From assembly GCA_047967505.1 (NCBI GenBank), contig CM106539.1: DNA of 64,000 nucleotides. One strand, 5' to 3'. Positions 45,890 to 57,490 of this stretch are shown piece after piece. This DNA is from Dipteris shenzhenensis (Eukaryota > Polypodiophyta > Polypodiopsida > Gleicheniales). Numbering within the stretch: the stretch's first letter is position 1; each line of letters begins with the position of its first letter. The notes below the pieces were generated by a model that was not told the origin of the DNA, did no database searches, and was given only the letters and a program-made list of their open reading frames with translations. The position numbers were made by a program, and so were the translations under genes.

Positions 45890-47977
45890 GTCCACTAACT
45901 CTTCAGACTTTGTCTGAACACAGAACCTCTTCTTAGTTGAGGAGCTCACTGGGGAAGTTTCCTTTGCCCTTCATCATTTTGTTTCCCCTTCCACATCCCA
46001 TACCATCTCCATACCGTTACTCGATCAAATGGAGCAGGCACAGTTCCACAAGCGCAGAATCCGGGACACAATAGAGGTCCTAAACTTCTCCGAGCATGTA
46101 GTACAGGTCACAAGGTTCTCCCGTTTTGACCAGGAGGGGCTCGAATAGCTACTGCAGGGTGTGGTGCTGCACTTGCAGTTCAGGTGCAATATCAAGGATT
46201 ATAGACTGTACTATCACAATGCAGCGGCATACTAGTCAGATCAACTGGATTGCAGACAGCAACGGACAAATTCCCCTGCCATCTCAACCTCCAACAGGCT
46301 GTCGAATTTGTTACCAATTACAATAAGGCAACGAGCACAAGAAGTTGGACGCATGCGGATGGAGAGTACCACTTCTACCACTTTACCGTAGAATCAATCC
46401 GGTGGGCTACCCTCAATCTCTCCCAACCGTTTCAGAAGCTGTGGGCGATGGAAAACCGGCTGGCGAGAGTGGTTCCCTATAACTCGAAGATCCATTGAGG
46501 AGGGGTACCCATTAATTTGATCGAGAATCAACAACTAGCCAAGGCAGCCCAAGCAGTCATGTTGCTAGCACAGGTTCAGCTAACGGAGCACCACTCGATT
46601 GTCTCCCTAACTTCCTGATACGTCTCTACGAGCTTGAGCCTACATACTGGGCATATTTTTTCTATCAGGAAATAATTGGCATCTACTCCCACGGCAAGAA
46701 GATAGGGAATTCCATGTTCTTGATGCCCTTCATCCATCACCTCTCTCATGACCCCATCCCAGAAGGTTATGGTGATGCAGATAGAGACATCGGTTTACTC
46801 TCGGCCCCCTCCACCAGCTCTACGCCCACAAAGAGGAGGAAAGAGGCAAACTCAGAAGGCCCAAGAAGAAGTGGTAGCCAAAAGACTCCAAGAAGAGGAG
46901 GCAGCTCGCAAGCTCCAAGAAGAAGAGGCAGCTCGTTGTCAAAGAGAGGTGGCAGAGAAACAACAACAATAACTTCTCAGGCAACCAATAGAACTTGAAA
47001 GGCTCTGTGCAGAAGAGCAATGGAAAAAAGTTGCTGTAGCACTTGAACGTAGGCAATGGGATCAAAGGTTGAGAAGACCCATTGGCTCGGGGGAGAATAT
47101 TATAGACTTAACACAAGATTCCCAAGGGCCAAACCCCCCGCCACAGACTCAGTAGCCAGTAGGAACTTCGGGACAGCCACCTCTCCAACCTCCATTCCTT
47201 CCTAATGTGTATCAACAGGCAATGGAATATTGTATATCAAGCTCGTACACCTTTGCGGAAGGATACCGGGATCTCATGCAGCAAGATAGGGATTTAGATG
47301 CAAAAGAGCTGGCGTTCATGCAATCCATCACCGCGCACAATCTTCTCCATCGGCGCTAAGAAGCCTTCCCACGCTAGCACCTGGGGGTAGTACAAACTGC
47401 GCACAAGCTCCAGCAAACAGAGGCTACCCTTGAGAAGGAGAAGGCTGCTCTCCTTACGGTAGAAGCCACTAGGCTTTAAACAGTGGAGACAGCCAAAAAG
47501 TTGGAACAGGAGCTGCGGCAAACGCAAGAGGCCCTCACCACCGAACAATCTCGCATGGACACCCTCTAGGCGGACTTGGAGGCATTGCAACGACAGGCTA
47601 CCATAGATCAACAACAACATGCCCGGGTCGCGAAAGCGAAACAGGCCCTTGAACACCAAGTACAACAACATGCCGCTCTGATTCAACAATTGCATGCAGC
47701 TGCCCATCACTGAGAGCAGCAAATACTAGTGCTACAAACGGACTTACAGGCGGTCAATACATCTTTCCCTCTAGCACAACCAGGACTTCTCCACGAGAGA
47801 CTGCAGGAAGTGTTGTCCTGTGCTTCCACACACACTGTCCACAACACCTACACATATTTTTTGCACACACTCGCCGCCACACTTCTTCCCCACAACATCC
47901 TTTTTGAAAATACTCTAACACTGCACAATCTTAATGAGGCCTTCCGCCACTCCATAGTCCAAGGTGTACTTCCATGA
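45890..47977 (+). pseudogene. Decayed ORF with a long coiled coil, unknown family
   Basis: One frame from about 46790 to 47977 reads Glu/Gln/Ala-rich coiled coil: EEEAARKLQEEEAARCQREV, IELERLCAEEQWKKVAVALE, TEATLEKEKAALLTVEATRL, LEQELRQTQEALTTEQSRMD, VAKAKQALEHQVQQHAALIQ. It holds ENIIDLTQDS, which looks like a SUMO-interacting motif. Seven in-frame stops (46970, 47153, 47357, 47375, 47477, 47567, 47711) interrupt it before TGA at 47975. Upstream pieces from 45890 (MEQAQFHKRRIRDTIEVLNF; YWAYFFYQEIIGIYSHGKKI) lie in other frames. Possibly an accessory ORF of an LTR element. Not recognised. Confidence 0.5.
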
Positions 47978-48179
47978 AGATCTAGTTTTGGAAGTGGACA
48001 TGGATATCCTAAAACTTTATTACCACCCCATTGTATATAATTTCATGTTTGTCAATAGTGGAGCTACGTGCACAACAATTGAGCAATGGATACGTTGATG
48101 TACCTTTATGCAATGGAATGATGGACCTGCTATGGCCACTACAATGGAGCGTTGGAGTCTCGAGAATAGAGATGGAGCC

Positions 48180-48450
48180 CTTAGAGCATTAAGACCGCCT
48201 TTTTTATGGTGATTTACAGGAAGAGATCTATGTCACTCAGCCTCTTGCATTGAGAAGGTTTTGAAAATTAGGTTTGCTGGCTCAAAAGTCCCTTTATGGA
48301 CTAAAACAAGCATCTCGGGCATGGTATGCCAAGATACATGCATATTTGACAGCCTGTGGCTTTCAAAACAGCCATACAGAAGCAACTCTTTATATGTGCT
48401 GCATAACTTTTAATTCTCATTCTTTATGTGGATGAGATGCTTGAGCGCTG
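48180..48450 (+). pseudogene. Copia reverse transcriptase fragment
   Basis: [55 protein letters not shown] and [10 protein letters not shown] give the middle RVT_2 blocks. The catalytic YVDD reads YVDE and the fragment ends there. One stop and one frameshift are seen. Confidence 0.75.
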
Positions 48451-48650
48451 GAGTGAAGCAAAGCAGGAGCAATGAGTGCGATAGGTGGAGCGATGGAATG
48501 CGCAATGCAATTAGTGGAGCAATGGATCATTGGAATGCAGCCATGGAGCAAGAAAAGGACGCTTGGAGCAATGAAGCGATGAAGCAGAATAACGAACGGA
48601 GCAATGGAGTGCTGTAATATTGCAATGGAGCAATGGTGAAATACACGATC
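48450..48650 (+). repeat. Degenerate short repeat rich in GGAGCAATGG
   Basis: At least eight variants of TGGAGCAATGGA, GGAGCGATGG or GGAGCAATGAA with irregular spacing. It gives a mock ORF rich in Asn, Trp and Ser. Confidence 0.7.
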
Positions 48651-49260
48651 AGGAAGCGGGAAATGGCGTCAAGATCCCTATATTCTCTCACACAAAGTGG
48701 TTCTAATTGGCTCTCATGAGTGTTGCGGGTGTGTCCGAGGGGGTAGGCTGGTCAATAATTTGTGAAAGCTAGGCATGCACTGGACAGTCATCCAAACTCG
48801 TCCTTTGGATGGTGTGAACACACGATGCTACCCCTTCATTGGATAGCCTGAGGTTGCTACATTATCCACCGCCTGGTGTGGACCCTGCCTCTATGTGTGT
48901 GTGCGTGTGTGTGTAAGATTTGACAACACCCCTTTGCATAGTGAAAAGACAAAAGAGCGAAGCTAGACAATGGAATTGCATTAACAAAAAAGTTTGTACA
49001 AGTCGATGAATTCCTGTTTATAAGGAAACCAGTAGTGGGCCATTTTGTGGAAATTGTATAGAAGTTGAGCTTTGATAAGTCCTGGCAAGCATCACTTTTA
49101 TTGAAGAGGGGAGTCTGCCTACCTACCACCATCCAACAAGAAAATTGGTGAGAACCAGCTTTAACCTTAGTTGGGAAGATAGGTGTCATAAACACCCCTC
49201 CCTTGTTATTGGGGTCACAATAAAAATGAAAGCTTAAACACGAACTTAACAAGCTTGATG
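48651..49260. other. Spacer without recognised features
   Basis: A minus-strand 131-codon ORF (48857-49252) has no recognisable domain. A (TG)n run of about 20 bp lies near 48895-48915. Confidence 0.35.
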
Positions 49261-50780
49261 TAGAACAGTAAGTGTAAAAATTATTGGAGTAAACATGTGC
49301 TTATGAGAGGAGTGTTGAATAAAAGCAAATTAACTTGGGACATTGTACATGCAATTTGTAAAGAAAAAGTATAAAGGAGGAGAATGTGTAAGAGGACAAT
49401 AAGGATTCAATGAATTCGTTTTAAAACAAAGCGTACAAAAGTTTTTTAAAATCAAATTAAATACTAAAATAGAATTGAACATTAACTAGAAAAATGAAAT
49501 TAAACATTAAAATATTAGGTAAAGAAGAAGGGAAAAAAGGAAAGGGGTAAGGTCTATGATGGGATAAGGACTATAAGAAACAACCTAATCAAATAAAATC
49601 TTAAGAAGGGGTAAGAATAATATTTGGAAAGTGTAGGGTAATAAGGAAGATAACGAGGAATAAAGTGATCCATGCGAGCATTTAATTACACTAAGATTAA
49701 TAACGGGCATAACAAGTATATAGTCATAAGAGGGGAGACTAAGAGAAACAATTTAAAGATGGGTGAATAAAAGAAGTAACAAGAGGGTTAATTAAAAATT
49801 AAAGAGGGATAAAAGAGGTTTAAGGAGAGGCATATTTTAAAGAGAGATATTAAAAGAAGGGGGTTAAGGAGAGAGATAAATCAAAGGGGGTTAAGGGGGG
49901 CATATTGGGTGTTTAAAAGAAGGGGAATAAGAAAAGTAGAGGGGGGGGGGGGGGAATCGTCAGAAAGGACCTGCAGGTCCAATTCCATGAGGGTAGAGGC
50001 GCTGCATGTGTGCAATTACATCAAAAGCATCACATGCTGACTGTGCGAAGGCAAGCGTGGGCATGCAATCATCGAGACCGTGTAGCTAAGTATTTACAGT
50101 AGAGGGAGTAAATGATTAGGAGCGTGGCGACGAGGTACCTTATAGAGCAACAAGACCTAGGTGAGGTCGTGAAGGGTAGGAGAGAGGATTAACACGCATG
50201 GACGGCAGGGAGCAGGTGGTGGCATAGTTGACAGCAGTAAAGGGAGCATGCAGTTGCAAGGGGAGAAGAGCTGAGACCTGGGAAGAAGCACAAGCAATTG
50301 TTGCAACAGGGGGAGGTGTAGACAGAGCCTGAGGTAGGCAATGGAAGAGTACGATGCGGCCAGTCTGAGCGAAAAGGGAGCAGAGAAGACCTGGGAGCCA
50401 GCGGTTTGAGGGAGGGGTGGTATGGGTGAGTGGTGAGAGGATTTTGGAGTAGACGTAGGAGTGTATGGGGTTTAAATAGGGTACGTAGTCAGGGAGTGGA
50501 AAGGTCATGGGAGAGTTTGGAGGTATTTTAGAAGTTGGAGGGGTTGGGGGTTTGAGAGGCAAGGTAGGGAAAAGGATGCAGTTAGGTTTTGAAAAGCATG
50601 TAGTTAGGGAGAGGCAAGGTAGTTAAATTTACAAGAAGAAATTTAGAACAAAATTAGGACTAAATTAGGAATTTTTTTAAAAAAATAGGACAAATAGTGA
50701 AAATCGGGGCTTTTTAAGAAAAATAAAATTGTGTTAGGGAGTGAGGCTAAGAGTGTAGGAAAAATAGGAATAGTTTAGAA

Positions 50781-50833
<53 letters not shown>

Positions 50834-51600
50834 CAAGATAGTTAAATTTACAAGAAGAAATTTAGAACAAAATTAGGACTAAATTAGGAAAATTTTAGAA
50901 AAAATAGGACAAACAGTGAAAATCAGGGCTTTTTAAGAAAAATAAAATTGTGTTAGGGAGTGAGGTTAAGAGTGTAGGAAAAAGAGGAATAGTGTAGAAA
51001 TAGGGAGAGAGAGAGAGAGCGAGAGAGAGAGAGAGGGGGGGGGGGGAAAGAAATAAAGAAAATAGAGAATACATTGAGTAAATAGGGGAAAAGAAAAAAG
51101 AAAACCTAAGAGAAATTAAGAAAAACTAAATGAGAAAAAATAAGAATTAAATAGAGAATTAAGAGAAAAATTAGAAGAAACTTCGAAACCAGGAGAAAAA
51201 TTAAGAGGAAGATTTAAGAAATTAGGAGAAAATTAAAGAGGAAAACAGAAACTTAGATAGAATAGAGAATAAGAGGGAGAAACTAGAAAATAATTAGGGA
51301 AAAGAGGAAATAATTAGGAAAATTTGAGAAACTAGGAAAATAAAGAAAACTAGGAGAAAAGGGGGGGAATTATGCAAAATATATAAAAAATTACGAAAAA
51401 GTTTAGGAGAAAAATTAGAAAAAAGTAGGAAGAAATAAGGCAAGAATTGGGTAGAAAATAGGAAAAAATAGGGGGAAATGAGGAGAAATTAGGAGGGGGA
51501 AGATAAGGGTATTTAGGGGGAGGGAAGATAGTTTAAACAGGTTTTCGAAGGATTATAAAGGAGGGAAGAGAAATAATTAGTGTGCTCAAAAGGAAAAAGG
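49261..51600 (+). repeat. Purine-rich tract (A/G on the plus strand), about 2.3 kb
   Basis: Two long blocks, 49300-49960 and 50570-51600, are strongly biased to A and G, with few C, and contain G runs (49941-49953, about 51036-51046). The middle (49960-50570) is less biased. No coding sequence is credible here. Confidence 0.8.
50626..51030 (+). repeat. Tandem duplication of about 205-215 bp with internal (GA)n
   Basis: TTTACAAGAAGAAATTTAGA to GAGTGTAGGAAAAAKAGGAA occurs at about 50627-50830 and again at about 50842-51030. Unit 1 ends in (GA)n of about 46 bp (50783-50829); unit 2 ends in a shorter, interrupted GA/G tract. Confidence 0.88.
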
Positions 51601-51621
51601 GAAAGTAAGTGTGCATGCATG

Positions 51622-51646
51622 CGCGCGCGCGTGTGTGTGTGTGTGA
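51622..51646 (+). repeat. (GC)n(GT)n microsatellite
   Basis: GCGCGCGCGC followed by TGTGTGTGTGTG, an alternating purine-pyrimidine run. Confidence 0.9.
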
Positions 51647-52400
51647 GAGTTCTCCCTAGTCCCTACCTCCACGCCCGCACCTTTTGTGATGCATCTTTGA
51701 AATTTCCTACACTAGCCTTTTGGGCAACCGTGAGCACATTCTCCTAGCATTCTACTTCATGATGCTGGAGTTCTTGCATTTGGATTGCCTTGCATTCAAT
51801 TTTGTGGTCGGCATGCCTATTGAATGTACATTCATCTTGTTTAAATACATGAAGATTATGGAGGCAAGGCACGTATTGTAGAAGTAGATGTGCATGGTGC
51901 ATGGTCGGGCACACTCACACACCACACCTACGCTAACAGGCAAGGGGTTACACGAGCAACGAGCGATTGTCTTGAGTTGTGCTTAGAGCAGCTCCCCACA
52001 TAGCGCGTGGTGCTGGGGAGGGTGCCCATGTGGGCAAGTGGCATGGCGGGCAGAAACCATGTCCCCGCGTGTTGGACGACTACCAACCTGCTAGGAAAGA
52101 GCGTGGAGAAAGTGGAGGGGGGGTGAGTTTTTCAACAATGTTTCACGGGGTCAACTAGTCGAGCAATCGACTGCTGCTGATGTTGGGTTGGAATTCCCAA
52201 AATCTCCTAGTCGAGGCCAACAGTCGAGTGCGAGCCCAAAAGGCGAGCCGGGCATTTTTTTTTACTCGAGGCGAAAGCCGAGGGAAGCGCCCCAAGCGCA
52301 CAACCTGAAAATGCGCGAGGAATTCGAACACGGGCAACCAGCTCAGATGGGGGGACGAAACTGGTGTGTGAGGAGGGTTGAGAGGGGGGGTTTGGCCTAG
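51647..52400. other. Upstream region of HFLX
   Basis: GC content rises towards the gene. No coding match. Beyond the TATA box no regulatory motif could be supported. Confidence 0.4.
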
Positions 52401-52408
52401 TATAAAAG
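52401..52408 (+). promoter_or_regulatory. TATA box of the HFLX gene
   Basis: TATAAAAG about 52-59 bp upstream of the chosen ATG, implying a 5' UTR of only about 25-30 nt. An upstream ATG at 52452 gives a 13-codon out-of-frame uORF ending at 52493, which would be expected to lower initiation at 52460. Confidence 0.55.
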
Positions 52409-52459
52409 GAGGACGTCGTCTTTCTCACTTAGGCTCTAGTTTTTGGCTCAAATGCGGCA

Positions 52460-53054
52460 ATGGTTTGCCGTAGAGGTGCCAACCGTCTCGTAGCTCTCCT
52501 GCAATCACAATTCCTTCATCTCCAACGCCATGGAGCTTCCCCCTCCCCCTTCGTCTGCTTTTCTCGAACTCCTGCATCCCACAGTGCCACTTCCATCCAC
52601 CCTGCACGTCTTCCTTGCGGATCATTTGCCCGTAATCAGCATTTTGCTTTCCCACATTGGCTTTATGTTTCCCCAACTGCATTTGATTCTTTCTTTGTGA
52701 AATCGGACGATTGCCCTGCGCATCGAAGAGAAAGCTCTGGACTTCGGTTGGGGAACCTGCTGCCTCCCGTGGCTTATCCTTACCGCTCCATTCATACTAC
52801 AGCAGCGATTCAACAAGGGCTTATCAGTCACGACAATCCAAATCGGCCTCCGCGTTTACTTGTAGTACAACCCCGTATACATCCCCAGGCTGTCTTGAAA
52901 GCAAGATTATTGGAAGCCCTACGGTTAGCTGACTCGTTGGAAGGGTTGCGAGGTGACGCAGGAGAACAAACTGAGAAACAACTGCCTCCATATGTTCTGG
53001 TCCAGAGTCCAGAGTTAGGAAAATCGAGGAAGCGGAGAAAACGTGTTCGAGCGG
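52460..53054 (+). CDS. HFLX: HflX-type GTPase, exon 1 (organelle form)
   Basis: N-terminal part of an HflX (Obg-HflX) GTPase, a ribosome-associated GTPase; the plant organelle copies are nuclear encoded. The ORF opens with about 120 residues rich in Arg, Ser and His, with few acids, consistent with a transit peptide. The HflX N-terminal block follows: RPPRLLVVQPRIHPQAVLKA, LLEALRLADSLEGLR and PPYVLVQSPELGKS. It ends at phase 1 (GCG G) before a GTAGGG donor, and splicing to 53278 restores Asp in RADAYFGAGTIENV, the family's GTV/GTI block. A TATA box lies about 55 bp upstream. A short out-of-frame uORF at 52452-52493 overlaps the start. The G domain (GxxNxGKS) is not seen downstream in the window, so the gene runs on beyond a large intron or is truncated. 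Confidence 0.78.
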
Positions 53055-53277
53055 GTAGGGAGCTGACCTTGGCATGATCAATATATTTAAACAAAAAGCG
53101 CTGCTATGCCTATGGAAGTGATGCTTTTTAACCTTGTAGGTGACTATTACGAGGCTAATAACTGTCCTTGTTTGTTTTGTTTTACATAAGAGCTTGGCCA
53201 TTCATCTCGATTCTTTAAAGTAGTTTAGACATTTGTTGTTTCAAGTTGAAAGCACTAATAGTCCCATGTTATTTCAG

Positions 53278-53348
53278 ATGCTTATTTTGGAGCTGGTACT
53301 ATCGAGAATGTGCGTGTGCATGTGCATGTGCAGGCAACTGATTCACAG
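53278..53348 (+). CDS. HFLX: HflX-type GTPase, exon 2
   Basis: Begins after an ATTTCAG acceptor and completes the Asp codon left by exon 1, reading AYFGAGTIENVRVHVHVQAT then DSQ. FGxGTxxNxxxH matches the HflX N-terminal domain. The 3' border is uncertain: CAG/GTTGTC at 53348 or G/GTAGGA about 13 bp later. No further exon could be recognised in the following 10 kb. Confidence 0.62.
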
Positions 53349-55140
53349 GTTGTCATCCCTGGTAGGACCATAGCGGAATCCCTCACTTATTAAGACAGAG
53401 CTAAAAGTGAACATAGTGCACATGACTGGGAGTTAACAGATTTATTTCAATAGGACAAAGCAAAGCACTTCACTGTTTTACTGTGCCTGGAGACAGTTTG
53501 CAGGCTTTGTTTGCAGATGACTGCAAGTAAAGTATTTTATATGCTCGTCTAGGCGTGAAGGCTGGATGAGTTTGCGATGAATGTGCTTTGACTTAATAAT
53601 TTATAAACTGAAAAGAGCACACGTAATTTGAAGTCTTGTCTGTGGTTGGAAAAGAGGCCATTTTGTGAATTCATTGGACACTATTTTCAAGCGTTTCTGT
53701 AAATAGTTTATCTCAGGACGTTCTTGTTTTTGCTGTCGCACTTGCAATGAGCTGATGCCCCCCGTCATTTTTTCCTAAGGCATGCATGCTTACTATATAC
53801 ATTTTTATCCATTTTGTACACAATAGATTCTCATTCTCCACAACCAAATTCTTTAAGTTTTAGACTTTTAAATTGCCAGAGGACATCATAAAGCCTGCAG
53901 CCTCTGGGTTTTTTCTACAAAGTAGAGCGCCTCTTTTGTTGTCATGATAGTGCATTTGAGGTTCATCCATGGTTTCCCCTAGGTTTCACGGTGGTATTCC
54001 TCATAATTCCTATGCTGCATGTGGAAGCTGTGGCGGCACGTTCCATTGCAAGCTGAATCTGTTAGTGAAAGGCATTTTAGCTTGATGAGGGTTGCTGGTA
54101 GCCAGGATTGTTGCTAGTGCTAATTTGGGTTTTCATATTGATAGAAGTCTACAGATTAAAATCAGATCACATGGTAGAACTAAGAAAGGGAGAAGAGGAG
54201 CGATGAGACAGCCAATGAGTTATGAAAAACTTATTGCAGTTATTTACATATGGATGAGTCAATGTGCTGCTTTGTTGCTGCTCATTAGCGTAATGTTCCA
54301 GTTGGATTGTAATATGACCTTGGATGTATCGTTTGGGTACTAAGTCCTTAAGAGAGACAAAAAATGTACATAAATGTAAATGAGTGTTTTGTTGAAATTT
54401 GTTTTCCATTAGTTTGGTCAAGGGCTTAACAATCATGCTCTTTGATATGTGGTTTTGAGACTAGGTGGATGCATATTCAGGGATATATATATAGTCACCT
54501 AGGGGCAAGAAATGGCTATTTGGACTTATAATGTTAATTCCTAGAGAGCATGAAAATATTAATTCCTAGAAGGCATGAAAATGTTAATTCCTATTAATTC
54601 CTAGAGGGCATGAAAATATAAGTGGATATATTCATGACGAGTGGCAAGAGAACCACATTGGGAATTAGGATCATCTAGGTGATCTATACAGAAGTGAATT
54701 GATGTGCATAGTTTTAGGAGTGTTGTGGAGGTGTGATCAGCTTACATAGGCTGGGAGGTGAAAAAGTCTTAAACGTCTGTGTAATTCTAGGATAGGAATT
54801 CGCTGTGGCAATGTGTGATTCTCGTTGTGTTTGTAGCATGAAACTTGATTGTGACAATTTTGTGCCAGAGCATCTAGGTGAGTGATGTTGGCTCAATGTG
54901 GTTCGGAGATTTAGATTTGGGTTGTGTCGTTTGTCGATGGATTCAGGCTAGCGATTTGCAAGCTGAATCATAACATTTGCTTGCTTCATAAGGCATATGG
55001 ATTTGGCACTTGTGTAGCTGGATATGTGACAACGTTACATGAACAACCGCGACATGGGTTGCGGTCTGATTGTTTGGACTGGAGCACAGTGGGTGAAACC
55101 AGCCTTCGGGAAATCCAAAGGGCAGTGAACAGATAACAAC
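53349..55140. other. Probable HFLX intron sequence, with a short tandem repeat
   Basis: No further HFLX exon found. At about 54533-54620, three units of TTAATTCCTAGARGGCATGA follow one another. An AT-rich (TA)n patch lies near 54483. Confidence 0.4.
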
Positions 55141-56082
55141 CAGCAAGTACTTAATTTTCAGCCATTTAGAAAATATTCACAATGCACAAAATAATTCTAA
55201 ATTCAATATTCAGGAGCTGGATTGCCCTTGTCTGCACCAGACACCAGATTGGCCCTAAAACGCAGGCCCCTTTCGGTATTTCTTTATCTTTATTCAGAAG
55301 GCAACCAAAAGACAGTAAAAGCCTCTTGTGCATCTGACCAAAATCAGCCAACTGAATATTCCGTTCACAGGCACTTCCTTCCTGCTAAGCAAACAATTCC
55401 AGTCTCAGATAGGCATCCCAGTCCAGTGCAACATTCCATAGCAACCTTTCTCCTGTATGTGACTGATAAGTTCTAACCTGGTAGATCCAAAGGAAGTCCT
55501 GGCAAGAGAGAAATCAGCCAAGTCTGTCTTGGCAGCTCTAAAAGAGTCCTGGCAGGGTAGAGGCCAGCAAAACAGCCAACCCTGGCTGTTCCTGGCCCAC
55601 AGAAAGGTCAGCTGCAGCAGCAAGGCAAGAGATTCTGAAGGCTCTGAGGTAACTGTAGGGCTTCTAAGAGGCAGACAACTGATCAGAGGGTTCTGGAAAC
55701 CTTGGGGCAGAAGCCAACAAGTAGGTGAATCGATCTGGGGTAGTTCTCAGGTTTCCTGGCAGGCGAAATCAGCAGCAACAGCCCTGGAGAGGTGAAATAC
55801 AGCAAATCAATTTCCTTCTGGCACCCTTCTGTCCCCTGGCAGCCCAATCCTGGTAGGTGAAATGATTCTGATTGCAGTCTAGCACCCTGGGAGCCTGCAA
55901 CAAGAATTTCGTCCAGTTCTGGAGGTATGCAGCAGCTCAAACAGGTGTGAAACCTGAAACCAGCTTGGAAGCAAATCGACCTGCTTGGAAGCTCCAAACA
56001 GCCCTGGAAAGATACGATTTTGATAGCGCTTGGCCTGGATGGCTCCTGGAAAAAGTGCACATCAGATTTGGGACTCTGCATA
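55141..56082. other. Repeat-like region rich in CCTGGCAG words
   Basis: Many short variants of TCCTGGCAG, CAGCAG and GCCCTGGA recur in both orientations. No protein match. Possibly the left part of an LTR whose last ~260 bp is at 56700-56960. Confidence 0.3.
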
Positions 56083-56610
56083 GTAGCAAGGAGTTTCGAA
56101 ATGGCAAGTTCTGAAACGGGTTTCAGGGTTTTGGAAACGTTTCAAGGCCATCCCAAAACGTATGTTAAAACGTTTCGTGCATGATAGGGTATTTAAATAT
56201 ATTTTTTTTTCCGAAAAAAATTAAAACATTTTAGACTATTACCACCAGAACTCCAATACTTGGAAAAAACTCATGAAACATAGTGCACAGACATTTGGTT
56301 TGTCACGTAGAACTTGAAATTTGAAACATGTTACTAATTTCTAAATCAGAAAATTAACAACGTTTCATTGAAGCTTCAAGAGTCAATGGCCATAGTAAAA
56401 AATTGAAAAAGATACATGAATCATGATTCGTGTCACATGACAAGAGGTTCAATCTTCCAAGATGACGTGATGCTAGGTACTCCGATTTGGGGTTTTTAAA
56501 GGTGCTCCGAAACGTTCCAAATGTTTTGGGGGGTTTTTGACGATTTCGGGTGTTTAAAGTGCTCCGCAAAACATTTCGGAGCTGCTCGAAACGTGTTTCG
56601 GGCCAACTAT
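56083..56610. mobile_element. Candidate non-autonomous hAT-type MITE (~525 bp)
   Basis: Ends GCATAGTAGC...GTTTCGAAATG and, inverted, CCATAGTTGGCCCGAAACAC resemble the ends of the hAT element at 57491-61089 (CATAGTTRC then GTTTCAAA). The interior is AT-rich and full of AAACGTTTC-type words. No clean 8 bp target duplication was found, so the borders are tentative. Confidence 0.45.
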
Positions 56611-56699
56611 GGGATTTTGGGAAGGTGTGAACAGCAGGCATGCAGCAAAAATGAGATGCTCTGCTGATATGCGTTAAGCTGGCTGCCCTAGAGAAGCTG

Positions 56700-56960
56700 G
56701 ACGACCAATTGGCTTGGCTGGGGCCCCAATCCACCTAATCCTGGAATAGTTGCCTTTGCTTGCTCTGCAAGTCTCCTGCCCCACGCGTGGCCTCCAAGCC
56801 CGATTTAGCCAGAGGGATTTTTACCCCTCTCTAACCTTCAGATCCTTGCGTTGGCCCATGGAATTAATCGCACAGAAGTGACCTTTTAACAGTTTTGATC
56901 AGGTTGAGGCTACAGCAGTTACCATAAATTCCTAATGCTTAGAAATTCAGTCCCGTGACA
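56700..56960 (+). repeat. Direct repeat R3, copy 1
   Basis: About 260 bp matching 61980-62240: GACCAATTGGCTTGG, AGAGGGATTTTTACCCCTCT, TTGGCCCATGGAATTAAT, and an end CCCGTGACA. It could be an LTR end or a dispersed repeat. Confidence 0.82.
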
Positions 56961-57490
56961 GGCCCTCCTCTTGAAACACAGCAAACATCCTCATTTGCTG
57001 GTTTAAAAACAGCAAGTACAAAAATAAAAAAAATCAAAATACTGATCTAGAAGTCTCATGGCAAATATACTGTCAGCAATCGGTACCTCGAGTGAGACAT
57101 ATAGTGCCACCAAGCAACCTCTAGATATCATGAGCTGTCTGAACCAAGGGAGTAGAGGTGCTACACCCCTCTTGAGCATTGGGCAATGCTCCAGACGTAC
57201 GCTCTGCTGAGCCTGTATGAGCCCCAACCGAAGTCGGCTCAAGCTGAAATGCCTCCTGGTAGAGCTGCAACAACTGAGGTGAATCTGCCAATTCACCCTC
57301 CTCCATCCACTTCGCATTTATTGCTGGATAATTTCAGATAGCGGTGGATAACTCTACTTTTTACCTTTCATTCATTGTGTGCACGAATCTGTTCCGGAAC
57401 CAAGATTCATCCAATTCTTCAACTTCAGGCTGTTCTTCATGAGGCATATCTTTTGGCACATCTCTGTGTAACAGTTTCAAAAGACTCACT

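Noticed and set aside
50140-50562. 140-codon Pro-rich minus-strand ORF
   Set aside because: Reflects the purine-rich plus strand; no recognisable domain.
53640-53690. Possible HFLX exon reading AIFVN-like sequence
   Set aside because: GCCATTTTGTGAATTC would need an added base to give AIFVN, and the following residues do not fit the family.
54092-54343. 83-codon plus-strand ORF after HFLX exon 2
   Set aside because: No HflX similarity and no good acceptor in phase with exon 2.
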